Source of the DNA: Acanthamoeba lenticulata
Lineage: Eukaryota; Discosea; Longamoebia; Acanthamoebidae
Reading direction: 5' to 3'
Assembly: GCA_002179805.1 (NCBI GenBank)
Contig: NAVB01001537.1
Span: 1-42,735, forward strand
Length of the DNA stretch: 42,735 nt
Shown here: in pieces, positions 30,235-39,871 of the stretch
How positions within the stretch are numbered: position 1 is the stretch's first letter
Layout: each line of letters starts with the position of its first letter
Translations under genes and position numbers: made by a program
The notes under the pieces: model-generated
Seen by the model: only the letters and a program-made list of their open reading frames with translations
Database searches by the model: none
Told to the model about the DNA's origin: nothing

Positions 30235-32768
30235 CTACGCGAACGAGCGAAGGAAGGCCTCCACGTCGGCATCAGTGTGGGCCACGGTCACGCGTTGGAA
30301 GTCCTCCTGTGGCTGGGGCTGCAGCTCCCGCTTGGCGGGCCCTCCCGCTTTGGCGTTTGGGACATCATGCTCCAGGAGGAGAGCGTGCACGTTCCAGTAG
30401 CCGGCGGCGTGCAGCGTGTTGAGCCACCCCTGCCAGAAGAGCAAAACCGTTACTAATCAAACAAGGCCGTTCGCGCTCTGGGCTGTTGAAGAGGGAAATG
30501 TGCCTTCCTGTGCGACGGGTTGAGGATAGACGCGTCGACGACCACGTTTCGCGGCCGTTCTCCGGGCGGCTGCTCGCTGAGCACGCCGAGCATGTGGGCC
30601 TTGCACTCGACGTGGCCCTTGAAGTCCTCTTCGCTGAATCGGAGCCACCCGTGCTTCTCCAGCTTCTTGGCCACCGCCGCTTTGCTGAGCTCCGTGTGCG
30701 CGAGTCACATGTGAGCGATATTCGTGATCAGGGGCGCGGCATCTCTGAAGCACACGCAAGCAGGTACCCGGTTGATTGGAGGCCGATGAGCATCAAAGCG
30801 AGTGGGCCACCGCGTGGCGGTGACCAGAATTGCTGTTGGCGGAGCTGCTTGACCGCGTTCATGACGTCGTTTCCGAACCTGCATGTCATCTCACGCCAGT
30901 TGGAGACGAGGATAGAAGGAGTGGGGGGAGGAGGAAGACGAGAGGAGCGGATACCGGCCCCATTCCTTGGGGCCCATGTCCAGCTCGGCCTGGATTGAGG
31001 CCGCCGTCATGGGCTTCTCTCGCGTGGCGATTTTGGCCACGGCCTCCCGGACGCGCCCCTCCATCGTGGCGTTGAAGTTGCCCCAATGCACTTCCTCAAT
31101 GTCCCTCGGCTTGGCCATTACCGAAACAACAACAACAACACAACAGATCAGAAGATAAAATGGAAGAGAAGACGCACGTATGGCGGACACCTTGACTTTG
31201 TACATGGTACGCTTGATCAGGTGGTGATTGGCGTCCATCAGATAAAGTACGCGACCTGTCCTCGCCACCGCGGCGACCTAAGTCTACGCGAGCATCGCCC
31301 TCGCTCAAGGCGCAGTTGGGGTACCTTCGGTAGCAAAGTGGTTGTACTGTAGTTCATACGGCCCCCGCCACCGCGTCAGTGCCATCGCCAAGACTCGGGG
31401 GAGGAATGTGTCGTCAAGAATTCCAAACCTCATACTTGTGCTTGAGGCCGTGCTCCTTACGGTAGGCCTCATTCAGCGCAAAGTCCCGCTCCTGGTACTC
31501 TTTGCACACCTGCATGATGAGTAGAGAAGGGTACAGGTCAAGACCAGGCCAATTTAGCCAAAGGCCGAAGCCCATGCAGACGCGGCACCTGAACAACTTG
31601 GGCCTGGTCGAACGGATGCACGACGTCTCCACCATCTTTGGGGTCCACGATGAGGGGCGAGATCTGGCCTTTGAAGGTGGTCGAAAACAGCGGCTGCAGG
31701 TCGAGTTCAAAGTCGTACTTGACCAAGTGTGGCTCCTGTCGTCTCCGCCCACACATGAGTTTCGTCGCAACGTTGCTGTACGATCGTGAGGGGCAGGCAC
31801 CTTGTTGCCACAGAGCTCAAAGGAGAGGGACTGGATACGCGGATCCTGAAGCGGGGACAAGACTGCAGGCAGGTGCTTCCAGAGACCGCCCTCGGGTGGG
31901 CCTTGATCAAAGCCCAAGACCTGCAGCGTTGACGTCAAGAAGTCTTTCGAACGAGCCGGACACGCCGAGTTAACTCTTCAGTTCTAAGGACGCAAAAGAG
32001 GAGGAAAAGGGGGCGGCGAACTGCCAAAGCTGCCGTCGGCCAAGCTGGACGAGCCCTTGGACTTGGCGGACACATAGACGGTGCCCTCGGGGTCGCAGTA
32101 CTTGAAGAACAGAACGTTCATGCCGTTCCACTTGGTCGCCACGTAGTAGGAGCGGCACTCGTCCGGGAAGGTCTTCCACTGGCCAGTCACCTTCGACGAG
32201 TAGGGGTACCTGGAGCACAGTACACAGCTCGTTCAGATGTGCCTTGGGAGAAGAGGCGAGGCGACAGCCCCTAGATGACGCACTTGAGCTTTGGTGTGCC
32301 ATAAACGGCTTGTGGGGGATCGACCGCACGGCCGTTCACATGCGTGATGAACAGGGCCCCGCCCATGTTGCCCTCATTCCGGCAGATATCTGGGGGATCC
32401 GTGGCGCGGATGTGTGAGTTGACTCCGCCAAAGAGAAGAAGAAGTGAGAGCGCACAGCCAGCATATGAGTTGCCCGGGTTGAAGGGATCATTGGGCACCG
32501 TGAAGGACGAGACTTGCTTGGGTGTGCAGCGAAAAAACTGGGCTGCCCTGTCGTGCGTGCCGTGGAAGGGAAAGGTGAATTGGTGAGGATAGAGCGCTGA
32601 ATGTGCGTGGAACAGTACTGGTTCTTGTGGTCCTGACCGCTGTCAGTTCTTTGCTCCTTGTCAATGCCGCTGCGCACTTCAGGTGCGTTCTGGTGTGCGC
32701 CGGTTTGGCCTTCTGCTTCCTCATGTTCGCCTCTGCCGCCTGACCAGCAGTGCGTTAGACACGCGCAT
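30235..32768 (-). CDS. RNA ligase fused to polynucleotide-kinase-like P-loop domain
   Basis: Around ten exons join into a protein carrying the motifs of an ATP-dependent RNA ligase. Motif I is ATKWNGMN (about 32120-32145), followed by AKSKGSSSLADGSFG. Motif IIIa is SLSFELCGNK (about 31800-31830), followed by EPHLVKYDFELDLQPLF. Motif IV is HFATEGRVLYLMD, seen only after removing two introns (about 31228-31420). Motif V is MYKVK (about 31190). A C-terminal domain has a P-loop-like LIGLQSTGK joined across an intron (about 30690-30785) and a kinase-lid-like VVVDASILNPSHR (about 30510). The order resembles the ligase-kinase part of fungal tRNA ligases or a fused T4-type Pnkp/Rnl pair; the cyclic phosphodiesterase domain is absent. 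The last intron is GC-AG if spliced as proposed. Coding is clear from 32639; the first exon MRVSNALL at 32768 is inferred from splice phase. It is probably an RNA repair or splicing ligase. Confidence 0.75.
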
Positions 32769-33063
32769 GAGATAGTGGTTGTGCAGAAGTACGTTTCCTG
32801 TTTCGACGGTGCCTGGTCTTGTGCATCTCTCGAGCTTCGTGTCCTTGTGTGTTGTTTTTTTTTTTGCCATGCTTTCCCTTTTATTTCTTTCCAATTTCTT
32901 CCTACTGCCAAACCAAGCGCGTGGTAGCTAGGTGTGAGCCAGTCCACCCTGCAGGGATTGACAGAAAAGAGATAGGTCTCATGCAACCCTTCGTTGAAGT
33001 CGACACAAGACCAGGCGCCAGCTTTATCTTCCTTGGCGCCAGCGAAACATCTCATTTTCATCA
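32769..33063. promoter_or_regulatory. Divergent intergenic region, RNA ligase-kinase / haemoglobin
   Basis: About 295 bases lie between the inferred ligase start and the haemoglobin start codon. The middle is AT- and T-rich (T-run at about 32856-32867). No defined promoter element is recognisable. Confidence 0.35.
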
Positions 33064-33557
33064 TGTCTGCCAACAACAGCGAGCCGCCAGTCACCCAGAG
33101 AAGTGGCCTTGAGACTCTGTATGACTTGCTCGGGGGAGAAAAGGCGATCACGCTAGCTGTGGAGCTCTTCTACGCTAAGGTCTTGGCCGACGTTCGCGTG
33201 CAGTCGTTCTTCAAGGACATCAACATGGACCGGCTGCGACACATGCAGGTCCACTTCCTCACCTTTGCCTTTGGGGGAACCCACAAGTACAATGGCCGAG
33301 CAATGCGCTCGGCTCATCGACGGCTGGTGGAGCAGCAAGGTCTCAACGATGGGCACTTTGACGCGGTCGTGGAACTGCTAAGCGAAACTCTCACCGAGCT
33401 CGGTGTGGCCGAGGCGCTTGTGGCCCAGGTCCAGGCCAAGTGTGAAAGCGTCCGCAACGACATTCTTTGCAAAGAAGAGGACAACGACCACCAAGGGGAA
33501 GCATTACACGGCCAGGCGCGCGACGATTGTAGTGCCGCCGAGAGGAGCTCGGCTTGA
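33064..33557 (+). CDS. Truncated (2/2) haemoglobin, group I
   Basis: A single-exon gene of about 164 residues starting MSANNSEPPVTQRSG. Group I truncated-globin landmarks are present: LYDLLGGEKAI, the B10-type Tyr in ELFYAKVLAD, FLTFAFGG, KYNGRAM, the proximal F8 His in MRSAHRRL, and HFDAVVELL. The glycine pair in AFGG and the spacing fit a 2-over-2 helical fold. It should bind haem and handle O2 or NO in the cytosol. About 30 polar residues follow the globin core (CKEEDNDHQG to AAERSSA), and no targeting signal is seen. It is divergent from the RNA ligase-kinase and convergent, by about 75 bases, with the Zn2Cys6-PAS regulator. Confidence 0.93.
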
Positions 33558-33632
33558 TGTCTTGTGAGGAGACGGGCAGCTGAAATATAATATGTATTTA
33601 TATTGGCCGCAACGACACATCGCTCCTCATGA

Positions 33633-35661
33633 TCAGGACGGTGCAGGATAGTTTTGCTGCTGGTCCCAGCACTGTTCGTAGCCGCCGTCAGAAGGAGGGG
33701 CGTCAAAAAGCAGCTGCGCAAGGTAGCACATGTCGTCGCGGTCGTTGCCGGGAGGAGGAGCAGGGCTGGTATCTGCGTGATGCGTCGGCATCGCACCAAA
33801 ACCTCCCAACGATGATGAAGGCAGAGAGGAGGCGGCTGGGTAGGACGACCCAGAGTTGGGGACATGAAGCGATGACGCATAAAACCCTTGTGCCGGAGGA
33901 AGACCGGCTGCTGGCGCTGTCATCGCCGCAGGTGCGCCAGAGGCGCAAGGCATGTGGTTCTGCGTCATTTGCTCGCGGAGAAAGGAACCGATACTTATCC
34001 AGACATCAAACTGTTCTCCGTCGTGCAGCACGTCGTTCTTCCATCGAAGCATCTTGGAGATCGAATATCTGGCCTTTTAATGGGGAGAAAAAGGGAGTTA
34101 GCCCTCGCCCGCACACGAATGACAGAACAAGTCCACGGTACCGTGCCGCTGGCATCGTAAAAGAACTGCACAAAGGAGACTGCCCTGAAGGTGCTGCCAT
34201 CTCGACGTCGCATGAGCGAACTCATGCGGTACACGTCGCTATGGCTCCACGGCTGCCTGCACGTGCATAAAAGAGTTTTTTCTCAGACCTCAATGGCCTA
34301 AAGATGTTGACGTGGTGTTAGCGCACCTGGCAACCAGCACAGGAGCTACTCTCCGTTGGATGGCAGAGTTCTGAGCCCACACCCGGGTCAGAGGGACTCC
34401 AGCAAGCTCACTCTGTCCGTCGTCGGTACAACAGAAATTGTGTGAGATGACCGGCGCCGAGGAGACGACAGACCAGCAACAGACTATTGCGCACCGCCGA
34501 GTACTGGAGCATGGACGCAAAGGCATCATTGACGTAGATGAACAGCGGAGGGGAGTCCAGATCACTCACGATCGCGCTGATTGGATGGCTGCATGCCAGG
34601 GATGAATCAGATTCACTCGCGACAAAAGAGCCAAGTGTAAGTGCTGGGACACGAACCTGTGCATGTTATCCAGCACAAACGGTCGGTCAGGCTGGATGTG
34701 GTAGTTGTTCAGGAAGTGGATGTATCGTCGTGCTTCTTGGAGCCCAGGCACGACTGGTGGGCCGGTCACCGCTAAGTGGTGGTTGTGGGATCGCGGTTCA
34801 TCCGGCAATTCGAGTTTCACTCGCGAGTGCGGCCGCTTGTTGTGGTCAAGGGCTTCGGAAAGCCGCTTCTTGGTTTGCTTGTGCTTCTCCTTCAGTCGTT
34901 TCACTTTGTCCCGCAAGCCCTGATTCTCTTTTCGCAACTTCTTCATCTGGGCGGCCATCATCTCGATCACGTTCGTCGCCAACGGAGACTCTGTCCGCGT
35001 TCTGCCAAAGGGTAAGTCGTCTTCATCGCCGTCTTCTTCTTCTTCTTCTCCTTCGTCCCCGTCGTACTCGCTTCCCTCCTCTCCATAGTAGTACTCACCA
35101 CCTTCTCCGTCGGCGTCGTTGACGTATCGGAGGGACGTGTTGTGCGTCTCTGAATCACCCCTTCCTGCGGCGTTAGGTTGGTGGTGGTGACTCTGTTGCA
35201 AGCCACCGTCGTCGAGGGGCGGAGGTTGTGACTGCGCCGCTGTCGAGCCGTTGTCTGATGGTGCGGCTTGGGCGTTCCTTGGGCGGTAGCGCGGATCGGT
35301 CTTGCGGGGTCGGCCTCTCTTGCGCATCTGGACGTCGGAGCACCGGTCAGCCTTGCCAGTCTTGATGCAGCGCTTGCATGGTCGTTCTCTGTGGTGTGGT
35401 GGGCCGTGAGCGCGACGTCAAGCGGAAGTGGCAGCAGAGTCAAGAAGAAGAAGAAGATTAGCCGGCAGACAGAAAGACACACAACACCAAAAACACTAAC
35501 ACTGTCGAGACACAATGCGGCAGTCACACCCAAGAGAGTACGTACGGGCCACAAGCTGTGTGAGAGATGCGACAAAAGTTGCAAGCCTTGCCGATCGGGT
35601 TCTGTCCACCGCTTTGGCCAGGTTCATCATGGTGGGGTTGTGGTGCTGCTTCGTCCATCAT
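33633..35661 (-). CDS. Zn2Cys6-PAS transcription factor, ERT1/AcuK-like
   Basis: Exons join to MMDEAAPQPHHDEPG, then a zinc binuclear cluster with six cysteines spaced C-x2-C-x6-C-x5-C-x2-C-x8-C (ACNFC, TACG, RPCKRC, ADRC). The cluster is split by an intron at about 35389-35543. It is followed by RKRGRPRKT, a basic DNA-minor-groove-like tail. A Gln/Ser/Asp/Glu-rich acidic linker and a coiled coil (KKLRKENQGLRDKVK, about 34880-34950) come next. The C-terminal half is a PAS-type domain over several exons: LFIYVNDAFASMLQYSA, SELAGVPLTRVWAQNS, WSHSDVYRMSSLMRR, then FVQFFYDASG. The tail is Ser/Pro/Ala-rich and ends NYPAPS at 33633. Cluster plus PAS is the layout of fungal ERT1/AcuK regulators of gluconeogenesis. 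A nuclear DNA-binding regulator is likely; its targets are unknown. The last PAS intron boundary near 34080-34140 is approximate. Confidence 0.82.
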
Positions 35662-36003
35662 CACGTTCTACGCATACTCAGCGCCCCGACGACCTTTCGG
35701 GAGCAGCCCTGCCCCCACCGAGGAGATCCGCTGCCGAACGCTCCAATCGGGAAATCTCGGCTTCTTTAAAAATGACCGCTAAACGCACCGACGGCGGATC
35801 GCCGCGTTAACATTTCCTCGCGCCCTTTCTCAACGTCATCGGTGCCCAGAATACTCACGATTGCTGGAATTGTGCGCGCACAGACAACGCCAAGACATGA
35901 CCAGGCACGTGGGGATGACGCGGGCCCGCGCTCTTCTTTTTCTTTGGTTGTTGTTGTGACAGCGTCATGTGGCGGATGAATGAAGAGGAAGCCGTGGATC
36001 GAC

Positions 36004-37208
36004 TCACTTATGGTCGCCGTAAGGAGCGCGGTAGTCGCCACTGCTGTAGCTCGTGTACGCGGAGCCGCTGCCACCGGCTCGGCTGTCGCCGCCATCACCA
36101 CCGTCTCTGCTCCTGTCGCTACTTCTGCCGCCGCTGCTGGTGCTTCCGCCGCCGGCAGCGTATGGATCACCGCCGTAGCCGCCTCCCGAGCTGGTGCTGC
36201 CGCCGCTGGGCGGGTAGCCATCGTAGGTCGCGGAGGCGTAGCGCTCATCTGGGCCGCTGTAGCCGCGGTCGTATGAACTGCTCCCGCCAGCGCCGTACGA
36301 GGCCCGAGGCGGCATTCCGTACGGCGAGTCGCGCCGGCCGTAGGCGCTGTGCTCGCCGCCACGCGCGTAGCTCCCGCGACTGCTGTACCCGGCGCTGCGG
36401 TCATAGGCACTGCGATCGTAGCCGCCGCCGTCGCCGCCACCACCCCGGTCGTAGCCGCCGTAGCCGCTTCGGTCATAGCCGCCTCCGTAGCCGCCGCGAT
36501 CGTAGCTGCCATAGCCGCCGCCTCGGTCGTATCCAGCATAAGCCCCGCGGTCGTAGGCCCCGCCTCGATCGTAGCCGCCGTAGCCGCCACCGCCTCGGTC
36601 ATAGCCGCCATAGCCGCCGCCGTAGGGTGGCCCTCCATACGGCGCCGGTGGTCCGCCGCCATAAGGGCCGCCAGGGAAGCCAGCGTAGCCAAAGCCGCCT
36701 CTTCCCCCAAAGCCGCCTCGCCACCCGCCGAAGCTACCCCTTCCGCCGCCAAAGCCGCCGCGCCGCCTGCCACTGCCCGCCTCTTCTGGCATTGCCTTCT
36801 TGACAAAGATGCGTCGTCCATCCACATCCTGTCGCCGCGAGCCAAGCGTCTTGGGATGAGCCGAGCAGTCCTCGCCAAAGAATGAATACATAAACGGACC
36901 GCTGAGTTCATGGCGTCACGAGCGGCGGAGGCTTCGCTCGAGGTGGCGAACGACACAAAGGCGAAGCCGCGCGATCGGCCAGAGAAGTGGTCCACCACCA
37001 GTTTCACTGTGCGAACAAGGAGCGAGGTGTTAATGGGCGTAGCAGTACGAAGAAGAAGAAGAAGAAGAAGAAGCAGAAAAAGAAGCGCACCATCGGTGAC
37101 GGTGCCGTGCTGGCCGAAGAGCTCCTGAAGTTTCTCTCGAGTCGTCTCCCAGTGCAGGCCGGCTACGTAGAGCTTGTTCTCCTCCTCGCCGTTCGCCGTG
37201 AGCCTCGG
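36004..37208 (-). CDS. RRM protein with Gly/Tyr/Arg-rich low-complexity tail (5' partial)
   Basis: An RNA-recognition motif over three exons has RNP2 KLYVAGL, RNP1 SRGFAFVSF and a last strand [11 protein letters not shown]; the introns lie at about 36836-36907 and 37008-37092. A tail of about 240 residues follows, dominated by GGYDRGG- and SYDRGGY-like units with RGG/RG sites, ending [10 protein letters not shown] at 36004. This is the glycine-rich RNA-binding / hnRNP-type layout. Such tails favour phase separation and are arginine-methylation substrates (family knowledge). The first supported exon starts at an acceptor (about 37208), reading [18 protein letters not shown]. No in-frame ATG precedes it, so a tiny first exon further upstream is expected but was not identified. 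A long open frame on the plus strand here is a shadow of the biased composition. Confidence 0.85.
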
Positions 37209-37392
37209 CTGTGTCAAAGAGGGGAGGGGGGAAGAGGAAGTAAGTCACAGAAAACGTCACTTGATCAAACACGAACAGCGATCCCACAACGCCTCTCTTA
37301 TTTCAAATGAAGCTGGCAGCAAAACCACCACCTTTCACAAGAGAAGATAAAGGCTACAAGGGGGCTGCAAGAAGACAGGCTGTCTCTGCCAC

Positions 37393-37632
37393 TTAGTTCG
37401 TAATCGAGCATTTAGCATACTTTTCCTGAGTCTTCTCTATACGCATCTCGATCTTCTCTAGAACGTTCCCTGTCGTCCCTATGTTCTCCTCTATCATCGT
37501 CCCTTGCGTGAAACTCCTCTTCTGCTCTTGCAATAGTACTTGTAGTTGGGTGCATTTCGCTTTCTCGCGCGCGATCTCGTTCATCTTCCATGGCGTGCGC
37601 GTGAACTGGGGATTAGAAGCGGGTGATTTCAT
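37393..37632 (-). CDS. Possible small coiled-coil protein
   Basis: An uninterrupted 79-codon frame beginning MKSPASNPQFTRTPWK. It is rich in Lys, Glu and Gln with heptad-like hydrophobic spacing (LQVLLQEQKRSF, NVLEKIEMRIEKTQ), so it should form an amphipathic helix or coiled coil. The composition looks protein-like, unlike the chance frames nearby, but third-position GC is lower than in neighbouring genes. No family is recognised. It could instead be an upstream exon of the RRM gene, although a splice joining them in phase was not found. Confidence 0.4.
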   Translation of the reverse strand: MKSPASNPQFTRTPWKMNEIAREKAKCTQLQVLLQEQKRSFTQGTMIEENIGTTGNVLEKIEMRIEKTQEKYAKCSITN

Positions 37633-37750
37633 TTAGTTCTTTTCTTGAATTAACAAACGGCAAACGTCAAAGAAAACAAAAATTTAAGAAAACAAATTAC
37701 CAAAACTTTCTAAAACTCTAAAGCAAGCAACGTTTGTTAATATTCGAAAC

Positions 37751-38171
37751 ATGTCTTCCGGTCCTAACGCACCGCTAGTTGGGATTTCTGGCAAGCATCT
37801 GCGAGACGTCATCCAAATCTAGGCCCAACTCTGCGTACAGAGCTGGTCATTGGTCCGGAGTTGAAAACTAACAGATTCCGGACAAACCCCGGACGTCCAA
37901 AACGAGAACAAGCCCAAGAGCAGGAGGAGGATGGGCCGCCAACGCGGTGCGGCAACATCACCTTTCGTGCTGCTGTCAGGAGTACCCATCACCCGCCATT
38001 CTTGTTGACGGCACAGACAGGCCTGTCGCGTCTCTCTGTACAAAGAGCCAGCCCTCGTTCCTCGCCATTTTCCTCACCTTCGACGTGCCCCGCACCGACA
38101 AGCAGCCAGCAGCAGGCCCTCTGCCCAAGCAGCCCTCATACACACACACGACTCCTACCTCTCGGCATTAG
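37751..38171 (+). CDS. Possible small gene, unrecognised
   Basis: A tentative three-exon model. A tiny first exon MSS at 37751 splices at a GTCCTA donor to GPTLRTELVIGPELKTNRF. A second splice (about 37968-38016) joins GNITF to HRPVASLCTKSQPSF, which runs into FLAIFLTFDVP and stops at 38171. The segment around ELVIGPEL and SFLAIFLTFDVP looks protein-like and may be beta-rich, but alternative splices are possible and the frame could be noise. No family was recognised. It ends about 135 bases before the BTB gene on the same strand. The rest of the 37633-38306 interval holds nothing else recognisable. Confidence 0.3.
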
Positions 38172-38306
38172 TTCTCGCAGCACCTCGACACCTCAGCTCA
38201 GGCGCGGCAACTAATACGATTGAGTACTAGCACGTGAAGGAAGAAGGAGAAACTCTCTTCAAAAACACCACCCATACACAACCTCTCTTTCCGAACGAGA
38301 AGAAAG

Positions 38307-39211
38307 ATGAGCAGAACGTTGACTGAACTGGTGGCCGAACTTGGCGAAGCGGCTCACAACTACTCCAGCACGACCAGTTCGGGCGCAGATGCCGTGACGG
38401 CCTTGAACCATGTCTATGAGGCCGCTCTGCGGGAACTGCACCACCTCCAGCATGAACGACAAAAGTGGGAGCACGAGCGCAAGCAGGCTGCCTACCGCGA
38501 CCAATGCATTGCCGACGAGCAGGCCCGTAACGCACAGATCATTCGCCTCAACGTCGTACGTCCTAGCCCTGCAGCTTCTGCAGTCTTCCTCTCCATTTCT
38601 CTTTTCATGGAAATGGTCTAATGCCCGTTACGTGGTTGTTGGCGACGTTGTTGTCACAGGGCGGTGTGCAGTATGTGACGACTCGGGCAACTCTGTGCCG
38701 GCCAGGCACCTACTTCGAGGCCATGTTCTCTGGACGACACGCCCTGACGCAGATCGAAGGCGCCTACTACCTCGACCGTAACGGCCGCGTGTTCGAGGGC
38801 GTGCTCGACTTCCTGCGCACCGGCATCGTGCAGCCACCACCACACGTCACTTTCGAGCAGCTGATGCATGAGCTGGACTACTTCCTCCTGCTCGGCAACA
38901 AGGGTCGGAGCGACGAGGCCAACGCCAACGACAGCAGCAGCAGCGTGGTTCTGCGCCGTACACCCGAGGTCGGCGAGCTCGAGGTCGGGATGACGGTCTG
39001 GGTCAAGGGGCAGCAGGAGACCCTCTACAACTACCCGCGCGGCGCACGAAGTCACTTTGGCAACAAGGCGACCGTGAGCGACCTCTTCTTCGCGGGCAAC
39101 AGCATGCAGCAGATCGGGCTTACCTTCAAGGACGGCTTCACCTACTACTTCTGCTGCCGTGACATTGAGATGGAAGACCACACCCTCGAGCTCGAGCACC
39201 TCGCCCTCTGA
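38307..39211 (+). CDS. BTB/POZ (KCTD-type T1) domain protein
   Basis: Two exons. The first (MSRTLTELVAELGE to IIRLNV) is a mostly helical, His/Gln/Glu-rich stretch of about 83 residues. An intron (about 38557-38660) joins LNV to GGVQYVTTRATL, the start of a potassium-channel-tetramerisation-type BTB fold. The fold continues with YFEAMFSGR, YYLDRNGRVFEGVLDFLRTG and LMHELDYFLL. These are KCTD hallmarks, so a homo-oligomer and possibly a cullin-3 adaptor is expected (family knowledge). The C-terminal about 95 residues (ELEVGMTVWVKGQQ to LELEHLAL) form an unrecognised, probably beta-rich domain. No membrane segments are seen, so it is not a channel. Confidence 0.87.
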
Positions 39212-39871
39212 ACACCAGCCAGAACGAGGAAGCCTCCTCAACCAGCCCGAATTCTTCGGAACGCCAGCCGTGCGTTCTGAAGTTTCGGGCGGGACGTGGC
39301 CATGTACAGCAACAGCATTCACGACCCCCAAGTCGAGCGCTTACGTTCGAACAGCGTCAGAGCCAGCCAAAGACACACGTAGAGACGTGTTTGGGTCTCG
39401 AGAGGTGGCTGTGGTGTACACCACAACACGCCCCCACACAACAGTGTGAACGAACAGACCTCCCTTTTTTGTAAACGATAAAACAAAAACAGAACCAAAA
39501 TGATTTTTCAATATTGGATGATCATCTCCCATTTAAGTGCTGTCGACGAATAATAATAAGCGCGAAGGAAAAGGCGAGCATGAAAACGGTGAAAGTTCGT
39601 TTGTTTGGGCGGAGAGAGGGTACGGGTGGCCAAGAGAAGAAGAGACAACACCTCGAAAACAACTGCTCTTGTGGCTGCTGTTCGAGGTTGCGTGCGTCGG
39701 GAGAATAAGGAGGGCAACCTCAGCTCAGCTCCCCATATTGCTGCCCCCTTCCAATCTCGCTCTCTTTTCTCAACATCACTGGGTGTCGCTTCGCGCCACC
39801 AATTGGAACTTCCATTTGCTCTGCTGGCGTTGCCCCTCCTGCGTTAGAAGCACGCCCGCTGTCCGTCAATC
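39212..39871. other. Intergenic, no gene seen
   Basis: About 660 bases between the BTB gene and the NAK-type kinase. A perfect 16-base palindrome (TGTGGTGTACACCACA) lies at 39410-39425 and could be a dimeric regulator site or chance. Open frames in the second half lack the GC-rich third positions of real genes here and are not called. Confidence 0.5.

Noticed and set aside
32336..33151. Minus-strand 271-codon frame upstream of the RNA ligase
   Set aside because: It is in the wrong frame for the ligase exons and runs through AT-rich promoter DNA; only the spliced frame from 32639 carries conserved sequence.
35967..36885. Plus-strand frames of 178-278 codons opposite the Gly/Tyr-rich tail
   Set aside because: Their Arg/Ala/Val-rich low-complexity translations are the antisense of the GGYDRGG repeats. 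The minus frame has a real RRM attached.
38500..39211. Potassium channel
   Set aside because: The T1/BTB fold is present but no membrane helices or selectivity filter follow, so it is a soluble KCTD-type protein.
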